A program made the translations under genes and the position numbers. The notes under the pieces are model-generated. The model had not been told where the DNA came from. It was given only the letters and a program-made list of their open reading frames with translations, and ran no database searches. A DNA stretch of 64,000 bases from Pomphorhynchus laevis (lineage: Eukaryota; Acanthocephala; Palaeacanthocephala; Echinorhynchida; Pomphorhynchidae): assembly GCA_012934845.2 (NCBI GenBank), contig WNNJ02000357.1, forward strand, positions 55,709-119,708. The letters run 5' to 3'. Of the stretch, positions 54,289-64,000 are shown in pieces (within the stretch, counting starts at the first letter, position 1; each line of letters begins with the position of its first letter).

Positions 54289-56273
54289 GCTTGGTTTCGC
54301 AGAGTAGAAAATTGTTGGGATGGTATCAGTCCTAGTTTTATTATTCTTTATTATATCTTCTAGTCAATTCAGACATCTATCGTCAATAATCGTCGACTTT
54401 ATAAAACTTCTCATATCAGCGGCTCGCTGTGCTATGTTATTCTTTTTGTTGTAGAAAATTCTGTTTGCCTTCGACCTGGCTTGACGAATCGCCCAGTGTG
54501 GATAGTTGCATGCCCTTAACATGTTCGATGCGTTGTCAGACTCAGTATCTCTGTGAAGTTGTTGTGAACATATCATCTTTGGTCTAAGGAATAACGACGT
54601 AGCTGCCGGTAGTTTATATTCGGCCGGTATATGGCTCGACCAATGCGTTGGTTTCCACGAGATAAAAGGTTTCCGGAATAGCTTTGTGGTTATCCGATAC
54701 CTACGGTGCACCTCAAGGTCAAAAACGAGCAACAACCTGAAGAGTATTCAGTTTTTACATTCCATTGTATCGATGGGTCCTTTTCATTTAACGTCGTTCG
54801 TATACTTTCAGTGTTCATAATTATTTTGAATATCATTAATACATCATCTACGTATCGTTAATATGATTTGAGTGCTGGAAGGCGTATATATGTCTTTCTC
54901 CAATTCTTTCATGTACAGATATGCGATTGTGGGTCCTAGAGGTGAGCCCATGGCCACACCATTCACTTAATAATAAACTTCGTCTTCAAATGTAAATCAG
55001 GATTTCTCTGTGCACCATGATAATAACTCTGTCCATTCTTCGAGCGACAGATTTTGGTTTTCACATTCCGATGATAATATATTTGCTGCCATTTTTATCG
55101 CCGGATGTAATTGGACGTTAGTAACTAGAGGCACGACATCTGATGTGACGAAGTAGCATGTATCTGTTGATATTTTCTGATTAGGGTAGCAAATTTAGGC
55201 CCATCTTTCACTCTCGTTTGACTAGGAATTTATATATTTGTAACAAGGAGTTTATTATTTTTGATATTTCATGATTGAAACATGCATATGACGCGATTAT
55301 CGGTCTGAACAATAGATTTGGTTTGTGAAGCCTTGGTGGCAAGTAAAGAAAGCTTGCACAGGCACCCGCGGATCTAGATTTTTTATACATCGTGGCGTCT
55401 AATTTTTGCTCCTTATGTAATTTCAAAAGTGTCTGATTAAAACCTTTTTCACGTTTTTGAGTTGGGTCGTTTGTCAACTTGATAAATTTTCCCTTCGATA
55501 ATAACTGGATTCCGTGTTCTTCATAATCTGTAGTATTTACAATAGCCATAGCCTTCCCTTTGGCAGCTTTGCAAATCGCTATGCTCTTATCCTTCAGCAA
55601 AGACTTTACTGCATCTCTTTCATTTTTGCACAATTTGCCTTGCAGTTTTCGGATTGCCTCTTTACAATTCGTTTCCTGTAAAATAATTTTGTTGAATAAA
55701 TTTGGAGGTAGTGAACCTAACAGGACTTCAGAATCACATCTTACTTCAGTTATCCTTGCTTTGTACGTCGGCACGAAGTGAGGTCCACTGTTGAGCACAG
55801 CGATTTCCGTTTCTGTAAGTTCTCTTGTAGAGAAATTCTTAAAATTGTTCACTGTCTTATTGTAAATGATTGGTCTTTTTATGAGATACAAGATCTTTTT
55901 GTCCTTCTTTTTGGTAGAAATTTGATCATACATGGCTGTCATTTTATTAATAAAGTCGTTAATCCATTGCATGTCATCTGTTTCTGTACCACTATGAAAT
56001 TTTTCCTCGTACTACGAGAGGAGTCAAGAAGTGAGTTTAGCTTTTGTCTCGATTGACGTATTCCAAATCGTATGATTGAATTACACCAGTGATGCTGCAA
56101 TGATAAACCTTAAAACACCAGCCATTATTGATTTTACTGCACATTTGGGAATAATTTTGTTATAGATGCATTTCCTCAAGAAATTTATTGTAGACCTAGT
56201 GTTTACTATCTTCCTTTCGATGTTTACTAGTTTAAATATAATCTGGATAAAGCAGATGCCATACTGCTTTTTA

Positions 56274-56582
56274 ATTCCGATAAGATTAGTTTTGTGTGCA
56301 ACTTATTTGTTTCGTTGGCATTTTTATCCACATGAGAAAAAAGAGAGAAGTACATATATGTTTTATTGACTTTTCGATCAAGCTAGTTATCCTTCCCAAA
56401 ATTAAGTCTAAAATACAGTATTTCAGCTTTTATACACTATCTAGTCACTAAACATGGAATAATCAAACTTAATGCCTTTTGATCTCAGTCCATTGAGTCG
56501 TGTGGAAGTTTTAAATTGTAATTTGACTTGTTTCCGTCCATCAATATTTCCGTTTTATGAATGTGCAGCGATTCGAGGATTA
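56274..56582 (-). repeat. LTR-like direct repeat of P6, 5' copy
   Basis: Starts inside what would be the nuclease coding region and includes the tail and a slightly more decayed hammerhead-like motif (56403-56368). Its truncation point at 56582 marks the outer limit of the PLE. Confidence 0.85.
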
Positions 56583-56774
56583 TTTCCTTATATTTTATAG
56601 TAATAAATTTTGTTTTTTAACAATACAAATAGAAATCATCAACATGCATGTCGACGTAGCAGATTGAGCTAATGCATCAAGGCTTAATTGTCTTACTTGT
56701 CAGTAGCAATTATTTTAAATCCTGATTTAGTCTCTCGACCGGGAGATATTTGGATGTTACACGAAGTAATGAAA

Positions 56775-56785
<11 letters not shown>
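56583..56785. other. Short unassigned animal-side sequence up to the join
   Basis: About 200 bases with no recognised feature. The cas7 frame meets a stop at 56784-56786, where the sequence ceases to look bacterial. Confidence 0.6.
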
Positions 56786-58782
<1,997 letters not shown>

Positions 58783-58795
58783 ATTTCACCACCTC

Positions 58796-59485
58796 TTAAA
58801 TAAATTTTGCATTAACATAACCAAAACCTCTCGCTCCAAGCTCTAATAACCCGCAAGAATATATTATATACCCCAGTTTTTGTGATGTTTCATTATCTTC
58901 TAATTCTATTTGAACTTTATCTCCTAAAAATTTAATTTCTTTATAATTAACTCCAATAGGAATCCTATTTTTAAACTCTATTTTTTTTATAAAATCAAAA
59001 TCTTCATTTAATTTTGTATCATAAAAAAAATTATATTTTTTTATTGCATTTTCTTTTATTCTTTTTTCAAATGATTCAATGCTTTCGCTTGTTTTCCAAT
59101 AACCTTTTTCAAATTTACATACTGCTGGTGTTAAGCTATAAATTTCTGTAATATGTTTTTTTATAATTTTTTTTATTTTAACAGTTAATATTTGTATATC
59201 ATCACTTCTTAATCCGGGTAAATTATTTTCAAAAAAAATCTTCATCTTATTCTCTAAAACTCTAAGCTTTACAGTGTATATTTTCCCTTCTAAATACCTT
59301 TCATCTTCTAAGGGATAAAAGCTATTAAAATTATATCCCTTATACTCTGATGATTTATGATAACTTCTCATTTCTTCTGATTTTAAAAAAGACAAATCAA
59401 GAATTGTAGATATTTTTTCTAAACAATTTTGTTTATCTATATTTTTTAATAAATACATTTTAATTTCAAATTCATAAATATTCAT
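58796..59485 (-). CDS. cas6: Cas6 CRISPR RNA endoribonuclease
   Basis: 229 codons. Cas6 cuts the CRISPR transcript within each repeat to release crRNAs. The N-terminal part has SYHKSSEYKGYNFNSFYPLE; H43 is the probable catalytic histidine. The C-terminal glycine-rich loop CGLLELGARGFGYVNAKF is the signature of the family. Length is normal. It starts at an ATG with GGGAG upstream and is the first gene of the cas operon, with cas8b and cas7 following at 13 and 1 bases. Downstream cas5, cas3, cas4, cas1 and cas2 would be expected beyond the join. Confidence 0.9.
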   Translation of the reverse strand: MNIYEFEIKMYLLKNIDKQNCLEKISTILDLSFLKSEEMRSYHKSSEYKGYNFNSFYPLEDERYLEGKIYTVKLRVLENKMKIFFENNLPGLRSDDIQILTVKIKKIIKKHITEIYSLTPAVCKFEKGYWKTSESIESFEKRIKENAIKKYNFFYDTKLNEDFDFIKKIEFKNRIPIGVNYKEIKFLGDKVQIELEDNETSQKLGYIIYSCGLLELGARGFGYVNAKFI

Positions 59486-59568
59486 AACAGCTCCCTATTT
59501 TTTTAGTTAATAAAACTACATAATTCAATTCAATAAATTTCTATATTAATGAACATTTACATATTATT

Positions 59569-59597
59569 TTAATATTTAAATTATTCTTTATATACAA
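59569..59597 (-). promoter_or_regulatory. Possible sigma-70-type promoter of the cas operon
   Basis: On the - strand TTGTAT (59597-59592) and TATTAA (59574-59569) are 17 bases apart, about 85 bases before the cas6 start. AT-rich context makes chance matches easy. Confidence 0.3.
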
Positions 59598-59652
59598 TAT
59601 AAAATTAATAAATGAATATTTATTTTTTCAAAATTTAAATCCTCTTCCCAAT

Positions 59653-60045
59653 TTACAATACAAAACCATAGGGTAGTAACTCTTCTATAGTTACAACCTT
59701 ATACTCTTTTTTTAAATTTGCTAAAATTATTAAAGTCTTCTCACTAGCAAACTCTTTAATTACTTGTCTACATGCTCCGCATGGACTTACTGGTCCTGAG
59801 GTATCTCCCACAACACAAATAACTTTTATTTTTTTCATTCCACTAGTCACACCAGAAAAAATAGCTGTTCTTTCTGCACAGTTAGTAAGTCCAAAAGAAC
59901 CATTTTCCACATTGACACCTCTATATTTATTTCCAGCTTCGTCTACCACAACAGAACCTACTTTAAAATTAGAATATTTAGCATAAGCATTTTCTCTTGC
60001 AACTATTGCTTCTTCTATAAGAGAGATTATTTCCTCTTTTTCCAT
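59653..60045 (-). CDS. cdd: Cytidine deaminase
   Basis: 130 codons, full length for the small tetrameric type. It hydrolyses cytidine and deoxycytidine to uridine and deoxyuridine. The zinc site is formed by C56 in NCAERTAIFSGV with catalytic E58, and by C89 and C92 in PCGACRQV. The substrate loop KVGSVVVDEAGNKYRGVNVE is typical. It starts at the ATG preceded by AAAGGAG, 29 bases after the deoD stop. As last gene of the salvage operon it feeds uridine to the deoA pyrimidine phosphorylase. The stop is followed by 167 bases before cas6, with no clear terminator hairpin. Confidence 0.95.
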   Translation of the reverse strand: MEKEEIISLIEEAIVARENAYAKYSNFKVGSVVVDEAGNKYRGVNVENGSFGLTNCAERTAIFSGVTSGMKKIKVICVVGDTSGPVSPCGACRQVIKEFASEKTLIILANLKKEYKVVTIEELLPYGFVL

Positions 60046-60074
60046 ACTCTACTCCTTTTACCTATATTTTTCTT

Positions 60075-60782
60075 TTAAGAGTTAAGAGCAGCTTCTAAAG
60101 CTATTTCTACCATTTCTCTTAAAGTCACTTGTCTTTCTTCAGATGTTGTAGCTTCTCCAGTTACAAGAGAATCTGAAATTGTTAGTATTGTCAATGCATT
60201 TACATTGTGTTTTGCTGCCACTGTATAAAGTCCTGCTGTTTCCATCTCTACACAAAGTACTCCAAATTCTGCCCATTTTTTGTATGAATCGAAATCATCA
60301 CCATAAAATTCATCTGATGTCATTACATTCCCTGCTTTTATCTCTATACCTTTATCTTCTGCTGCTTTTAAAGCTTTTCTAAAAAGTGAAAAAGATGCAG
60401 TTGGAGCATAGTCTGCACCGTTAAATCTAAGTTTATTAATTCCTGAATTTGATGAACTAGCCATTGCAAAAATTACATCTCTTATTTTTATATCAGCTCT
60501 ATAAGAACCTGCAGTTCCAACTCTAATTAAATTTTTACACCCAAACTCTGTAATTAATTCTGTAGCATATATAGATATTGAAGGTACTCCCATTCCTGTT
60601 CCTTGAACAGAAACTTTTTTCCCTTTATAAACACCTGTAAAACCTAACATTCCTCTTACATCATTATAGCAAACTACATCAGTTAAAAATGTTTCTGCTA
60701 TCCATTTTGCTCTAAGTGGGTCTCCTGGTAATAAAACCGTTTCTGCAATATCACCTTTTTTAGCTCTAATATGAATACTCAT
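60075..60782 (-). CDS. deoD: Purine nucleoside phosphorylase, DeoD type
   Basis: 235 codons. It splits purine (deoxy)nucleosides with phosphate to base and (deoxy)ribose-1-phosphate. Residues match the hexameric E. coli enzyme by number: H4, G20 and R24 in [12 protein letters not shown]43 in NDVRGM, R87 in [10 protein letters not shown]179-M180-E181 in [11 protein letters not shown]204 in TISDS and R217. All catalytic and phosphate-binding residues are present. It starts at the ATG 11 bases after TTAGGAGG, 47 bases after the deoB stop. Confidence 0.97.
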   Translation of the reverse strand: MSIHIRAKKGDIAETVLLPGDPLRAKWIAETFLTDVVCYNDVRGMLGFTGVYKGKKVSVQGTGMGVPSISIYATELITEFGCKNLIRVGTAGSYRADIKIRDVIFAMASSSNSGINKLRFNGADYAPTASFSLFRKALKAAEDKGIEIKAGNVMTSDEFYGDDFDSYKKWAEFGVLCVEMETAGLYTVAAKHNVNALTILTISDSLVTGEATTSEERQVTLREMVEIALEAALNS

Positions 60783-60829
60783 TTTTTTCCTCCTAAGTTT
60801 TATTTTTTATTATAATTGGCTATTAAAAT

Positions 60830-62011
60830 TTACTTTAAAATTTCTTTTGCAAAGCTTCCAGATAAATCAGTTTTTCCAAGTAATAGAGTTTCAATTGTCG
60901 CAGCAATATCAGCAAAACTTTCTCTTATACCTAAATTTATCCCTGATTTTAAATTTTTTCCATATACTAACACTGGAATATATTCTCTAGTATGGTCTGT
61001 TCCCTTGTATGTCGGGTCACAACCATGGTCAGCTGTTAATATTAATATTTCTTCCTCTTTTAAATTCTCCATAATTTCTGGTAAATATTTATCAAATTCC
61101 TCTAAGGCTAATTTATATCCCTTAGGGTCTCTTCTATGACCATATTTCATATCAAAATCAACTAAATTTGTAAATATTAAGCCTTTAGTCTTTTCTTTTA
61201 AAGCAGCTATTGTTTTTAAAATACCATCTAAATTATCTTTATTTGTTCCTTTTTGACTTGTAATTCCTACTCCAGCAAATATATCAGATGTTTTTCCTAT
61301 TCCAACTACTTCTAATCCCGAATCTTTAATTCTATCTAACATACTTTCTTTAGGGGGCAAAACAGAATAATCATGTCTTCCACTTGTCCTTGAGAAGTCC
61401 CCTTTTCCTGTGCCTATATATGGTCTTGCTATTACTCTAGCAACTGGAGAGTGTTCTTTACATATTTCTAAGGCTATTTTGCAAGCAGAGTAAAGTTCTT
61501 CTATTGGAATATACTCTTCATGTGCAGCAATTTGCAAAACGGGGTCTGCTGAAGTGTATAGAATCCAAGCTCCTGTTTTTATTTGTTCATCTCCATAGTC
61601 ATCTAGAACTGCAGTTCCTGAATATGGAAGATTACATAAAACTTTTCTCCCTGTTTTTTCTTCAATAAGTTTTATTACTTTTTCAGAAAAACCCTTAGCA
61701 TAAGTTGGAAATGGTTTTTCTGGAATAATTCCTGCTATTTCCCAGTGTCCAGTTGTAGTATCTTTTCCTATTGCTTTTTCTTGTGCTTTTCCGTAACACC
61801 CAGTTGGACTCTCTACTTTGGGAACTCCTAAAATTTCTATTATATTTCCAAGTCCTAACTTTTGCATATTAGGGAGAGTTACTCCCCCTGTTGCAAGAGC
61901 AATATTTCCCAAAGTATTAGAACCTTCATCACCATAAAGTTTTGCATCAGGAGCTTCTCCTACACCTAAGCTATCTAAAACAATTATTGTGGCTCTTTCT
62001 ATCTTTTTCAT
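60830..62011 (-). CDS. deoB: Phosphopentomutase
   Basis: 393 codons. It converts (deoxy)ribose-1-phosphate made by the phosphorylases to the 5-phosphate. It belongs to the alkaline phosphatase superfamily with two manganese ions: D13 in IVLDSLGVGEAPDA, nucleophile T85 in GKDTTTGHWEIAG, and the late metal ligands in TADHGCDPTYKGTDHTREY. Numbering agrees with the Bacillus enzyme. It starts at the ATG after TTAGGAGGATACTT, 35 bases behind deoC. Confidence 0.97.
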   Translation of the reverse strand: MKKIERATIIVLDSLGVGEAPDAKLYGDEGSNTLGNIALATGGVTLPNMQKLGLGNIIEILGVPKVESPTGCYGKAQEKAIGKDTTTGHWEIAGIIPEKPFPTYAKGFSEKVIKLIEEKTGRKVLCNLPYSGTAVLDDYGDEQIKTGAWILYTSADPVLQIAAHEEYIPIEELYSACKIALEICKEHSPVARVIARPYIGTGKGDFSRTSGRHDYSVLPPKESMLDRIKDSGLEVVGIGKTSDIFAGVGITSQKGTNKDNLDGILKTIAALKEKTKGLIFTNLVDFDMKYGHRRDPKGYKLALEEFDKYLPEIMENLKEEEILILTADHGCDPTYKGTDHTREYIPVLVYGKNLKSGINLGIRESFADIAATIETLLLGKTDLSGSFAKEILK

Positions 62012-62046
62012 AAGTATCCTCCTAAATTAGATTTTTTCACTGATAA

Positions 62047-62712
62047 TTAGTATTCCCCGTCTTTTGTTTTTCCAACAGTTACTAATTGTACCCCTGATGA
62101 AGTCCCAAGTCTGTTAGCTCCAGCTTCTATAAATTTAATTGCTGTTTCTAAATCTTTCACTCCACCAGCTGCTTTTATTTTTATTTTATCCTTAACAATG
62201 GATTTCATAAGTTGTAAATCCTCAAGTGTTGCTCCACCTGTTCCAAACCCAGTAGACGTCTTAACAAAATCTACCATAGCATTTACGCACATTTCCACTG
62301 CTAATTTTTTTTCGGTTTCTGTTAAATAACAATTTTCTATAATTACTTTTAAAACATTGTTTCCTATTGCTTCTTTGATTTCTTTGATTTCTTCCTCTAC
62401 TTCCTTATACATACCTGATTTCATAAATCCTATATTAATAACCATATCAATCTCTGTGGCACCTTGTTTTATACATTCTTTTGCTTCAAATATTTTAGCT
62501 TCTTTACTCATTGCACCAAGTGGAAACCCTATTACTGAGCATACTTTAACATCTGTCCCTTTTAATTCTTCTTTTGAAATTTTCACATATGAACTATTTA
62601 CACACACTGAATAAAAATTATGCTCTTTAGCTTCTCTACAAAGTTTTTTTATATCTTCAACAGTTGCCGTTGCCTTTAATACTGTATGGTCTATGTAATT
62701 ATTAATTTTCAT
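62047..62712 (-). CDS. deoC: Deoxyribose-phosphate aldolase
   Basis: 221 codons. It cleaves 2-deoxyribose-5-phosphate to acetaldehyde and glyceraldehyde-3-phosphate, the exit of the pathway into glycolysis. The TIM barrel carries D89 in EIDMVINIGF, the Schiff-base lysine K151 in DFVKTSTGFG, and K180 in IKAAGGVKD. It starts at the ATG five bases after the deoA stop with AGGAGAG inside the deoA end, so the two are coupled. Confidence 0.97.
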   Translation of the reverse strand: MKINNYIDHTVLKATATVEDIKKLCREAKEHNFYSVCVNSSYVKISKEELKGTDVKVCSVIGFPLGAMSKEAKIFEAKECIKQGATEIDMVINIGFMKSGMYKEVEEEIKEIKEAIGNNVLKVIIENCYLTETEKKLAVEMCVNAMVDFVKTSTGFGTGGATLEDLQLMKSIVKDKIKIKAAGGVKDLETAIKFIEAGANRLGTSSGVQLVTVGKTKDGEY

Positions 62713-62717
62713 TTTTA

Positions 62718-64000
62718 TTACTCTCCTATTATTTCCAATATAATTTCTTTCTCTTTTATTTTTTCTTTTGAATATTTTAAAGATAACTTTACTATTTCAA
62801 CTATATTTTCTGTTAAATTTCCTTTATGGTAAAAATCTAGTATTTTATCACCTTTTTTTACATAAGTTCCAATTTTGGCATTCATGATAAGTCCTACACT
62901 ATGGTCTATTATATCATCTTTTGTACTTCTACCTGCTCCTAGCATCATAGCTGCCCTTCCTATTTCATCAGCTGCTATATGAGATATATAGCCGTCTTCT
63001 GTGGCTAAGTAGGGAGTTACTTCTTTTGCGACCTCTAACAACGAATAATCACTACATATTTTCGGATTCCCTCCGCTTGCTTCTATGAATTTTTCAAGAT
63101 TTTCAAGAGCTCTTCCTGAAGTAATAACTTCTTTAACAATTATTATCCCCTCTTCTAAAGTTTTAACATCTCCCTTCATTTTTAGAGCTTGAGCAGAAAG
63201 TTTAACTATTAAATCTTCAAACTTTTTAGGTCCTCGTCCTTTTAAAGTTTCAATAGCTTCAATTACTTCTAAAGAGTTCCCCACTGCACAACCTAGTGGT
63301 TCGTCCATATTGCTTAGCATACACACAATATTTCTATTAAACAATTTTCCTAATTTATACATAGTTTCAGCTAATTTTTTAGCTTCTTCAAAAGTTTTCA
63401 TAAATGCCCCAGAACCAACTTTCACATCTAATATTATAGCATCTGCATGTACAGCTAATTTTTTACTCATAATAGAACTTGCTATAAGTGGGATACTAGA
63501 CACTGTTCCTGTTACATCTCTTAAAGAATATAATTTTTTATCCATGGGAACTATTTTTTCAGAATAACCCATTATCCCTATCCCTGTTTCATTTACTAAT
63601 TTTATTAATTCCTCTCTTGTTTCAGAAAATTTAAATCCTTTTATAGATTCGAACTTGTCAATTGTTCCACCAGTGTGCCCTAGCCCTTTTCCTGATAGCT
63701 TAGCCGTTCCCATTCCCAGTGCTGCTAGTACTGGAGCTAGAGCTATTGTGGTTTTATCTCCTACACCACCTGTTGAGTGCTTATCTACTAAAAATTTATG
63801 AGCACCTTTAAAATCTATTGTGTCTCCTGAATTTATCATCTCTGTTGTAAAAGCTTTTAACTCTCCATCACTCATTCCTTTAAAATATACAGCCATTAAA
63901 AACGCTGTGATTTGATAATCAGGTATATTCCCACTTAAATAATTTTTTAATAAAAATTTTATCTCTTCATCTGTTAAAATATTGCCATCTCTTTTTTTTT
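62718..64000 (-). CDS. deoA: Pyrimidine-nucleoside (thymidine) phosphorylase, N-terminus beyond the window
   Basis: The frame is open from the stop at 62718 to the right edge, so the first about 10 codons lie outside. The visible N-terminal part reads KKRDGNILTDEEIKFLLKNY then PDYQITAFLMAVYFKGMSD, the small helical domain. The family signature follows as KHSTGGVGDKTTIALAPVLA, then SGKGLGHTGGTIDKFES and HADAIILDVKVGSGAFMKT. It phosphorolyses thymidine, deoxyuridine or uridine. It is the first visible gene of the operon; its promoter and any DeoR-type operator are outside. Confidence 0.95.
   Translation of the reverse strand, partial: KKRDGNILTDEEIKFLLKNYLSGNIPDYQITAFLMAVYFKGMSDGELKAFTTEMINSGDTIDFKGAHKFLVDKHSTGGVGDKTTIALAPVLAALGMGTAKLSGKGLGHTGGTIDKFESIKGFKFSETREELIKLVNETGIGIMGYSEKIVPMDKKLYSLRDVTGTVSSIPLIASSIMSKKLAVHADAIILDVKVGSGAFMKTFEEAKKLAETMYKLGKLFNRNIVCMLSNMDEPLGCAVGNSLEVIEAIETLKGRGPKKFEDLIVKLSAQALKMKGDVKTLEEGIIIVKEVITSGRALENLEKFIEASGGNPKICSDYSLLEVAKEVTPYLATEDGYISHIAADEIGRAAMMLGAGRSTKDDIIDHSVGLIMNAKIGTYVKKGDKILDFYHKGNLTENIVEIVKLSLKYSKEKIKEKEIILEIIGE

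Larger units (their letters stand above)
53724..56582 (-). mobile_element. Penelope-like element P6 with LTR-like direct repeats
   Basis: Leftward: N-terminal part and RT start (55972-55208, TETEIAVLNSGPHFVPTYK, KAAKGKAMAIVN), a decayed RT core, the RT end and connector (54735-54364, LVFDLEVHRRYRITTKLFRK, LRACNYPHWAIRQARSK) and the GIY-YIG nuclease (54288-53932). The tail 53724-54029 is repeated at 56274-56582 in the same direction. PLEs are known for such pseudo-LTRs, left when partial tandem copies insert together. Several breaks. Antisense to the host gene and the last element before the join. Confidence 0.9.

Noticed and set aside
59486-59652. Possible CRISPR array or leader beside cas6.
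   Set aside because: No repeated 28-37 base unit with spacers is present; the stretch is only AT-rich intergenic DNA.

Overview
The window joins two unrelated kinds of DNA. Bases 1 to about 56,785 are intron-rich, transposon-laden animal-type DNA. Bases about 56,786 to 64,000 are compact, very AT-rich bacterial DNA with ribosome binding sites and genes spaced 1 to 167 bases apart. The bacterial part fits a Fusobacteriota-like or clostridial low-GC anaerobe. The animal part is probably an invertebrate, since it carries Penelope-like, Jockey-type, CR1/L2-like and Merlin elements; I cannot name the species. The join cuts a bacterial cas7 gene after about 85 codons. A chimeric contig (host plus gut or symbiont bacterium) is the simplest reading; a real insertion is possible but unsupported.

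The animal part is largely the inside of one host gene on the + strand. Three short exons (2867-2969, 34115-34227, 53219-53412) have consensus splice borders, exactly compatible phases, and encode consecutive pieces of the FAD-binding domain of a diflavin reductase, best matching NADPH-cytochrome P450 reductase. The introns between them are about 31.1 kb and 19.0 kb, and nearly everything else in the left 56 kb sits inside them.

Layout of the intronic material: a CR1/L2-like LINE tail (1-805); an unrecognised coding-like relic (about 960-1740); Penelope-like (PLE) fragments (4.3-6.1 kb); Jockey-type LINE J1 (9.3-12.8 kb); the most complete PLE (13.5-16.4 kb); a mariner-type transposase end (17.4-17.6 kb); an intact orphan 196-codon ORF (17.7-18.3 kb); a roughly 410-510 bp tandem repeat array (18.9-22.7 and 26.2-26.9 kb) carrying a Merlin DNA transposon and Jockey-type LINE J2; a second tandem array (26.95-28.8 kb); more PLE relics (29.2-31.6 kb); a LINE with a copy of its own family nested inside it (31.8-33.1 kb); PLE fragments (33.1-34.0 kb); a CR1/Jockey-like LINE end (34.6-35.8 kb); a LINE-like element with a Cys-rich head (36.8-39.7 kb); three head-to-tail Jockey-type copies J3-J5 (39.8-48.4 kb); a perfect 189-bp inverted repeat (52.5-52.9 kb); and a PLE bounded by LTR-like direct repeats (53.7-56.6 kb). 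Almost all retroelements lie antisense to the host gene.

The bacterial part reads leftward. First comes a nucleoside salvage operon deoA-deoC-deoB-deoD-cdd, which turns purine and pyrimidine (deoxy)nucleosides into free bases, sugar phosphates and finally acetaldehyde plus glyceraldehyde-3-phosphate. After a 167-base gap comes a type I-B CRISPR-Cas operon, cas6-cas8b-cas7, the last gene lost at the join. No CRISPR array lies in the window.
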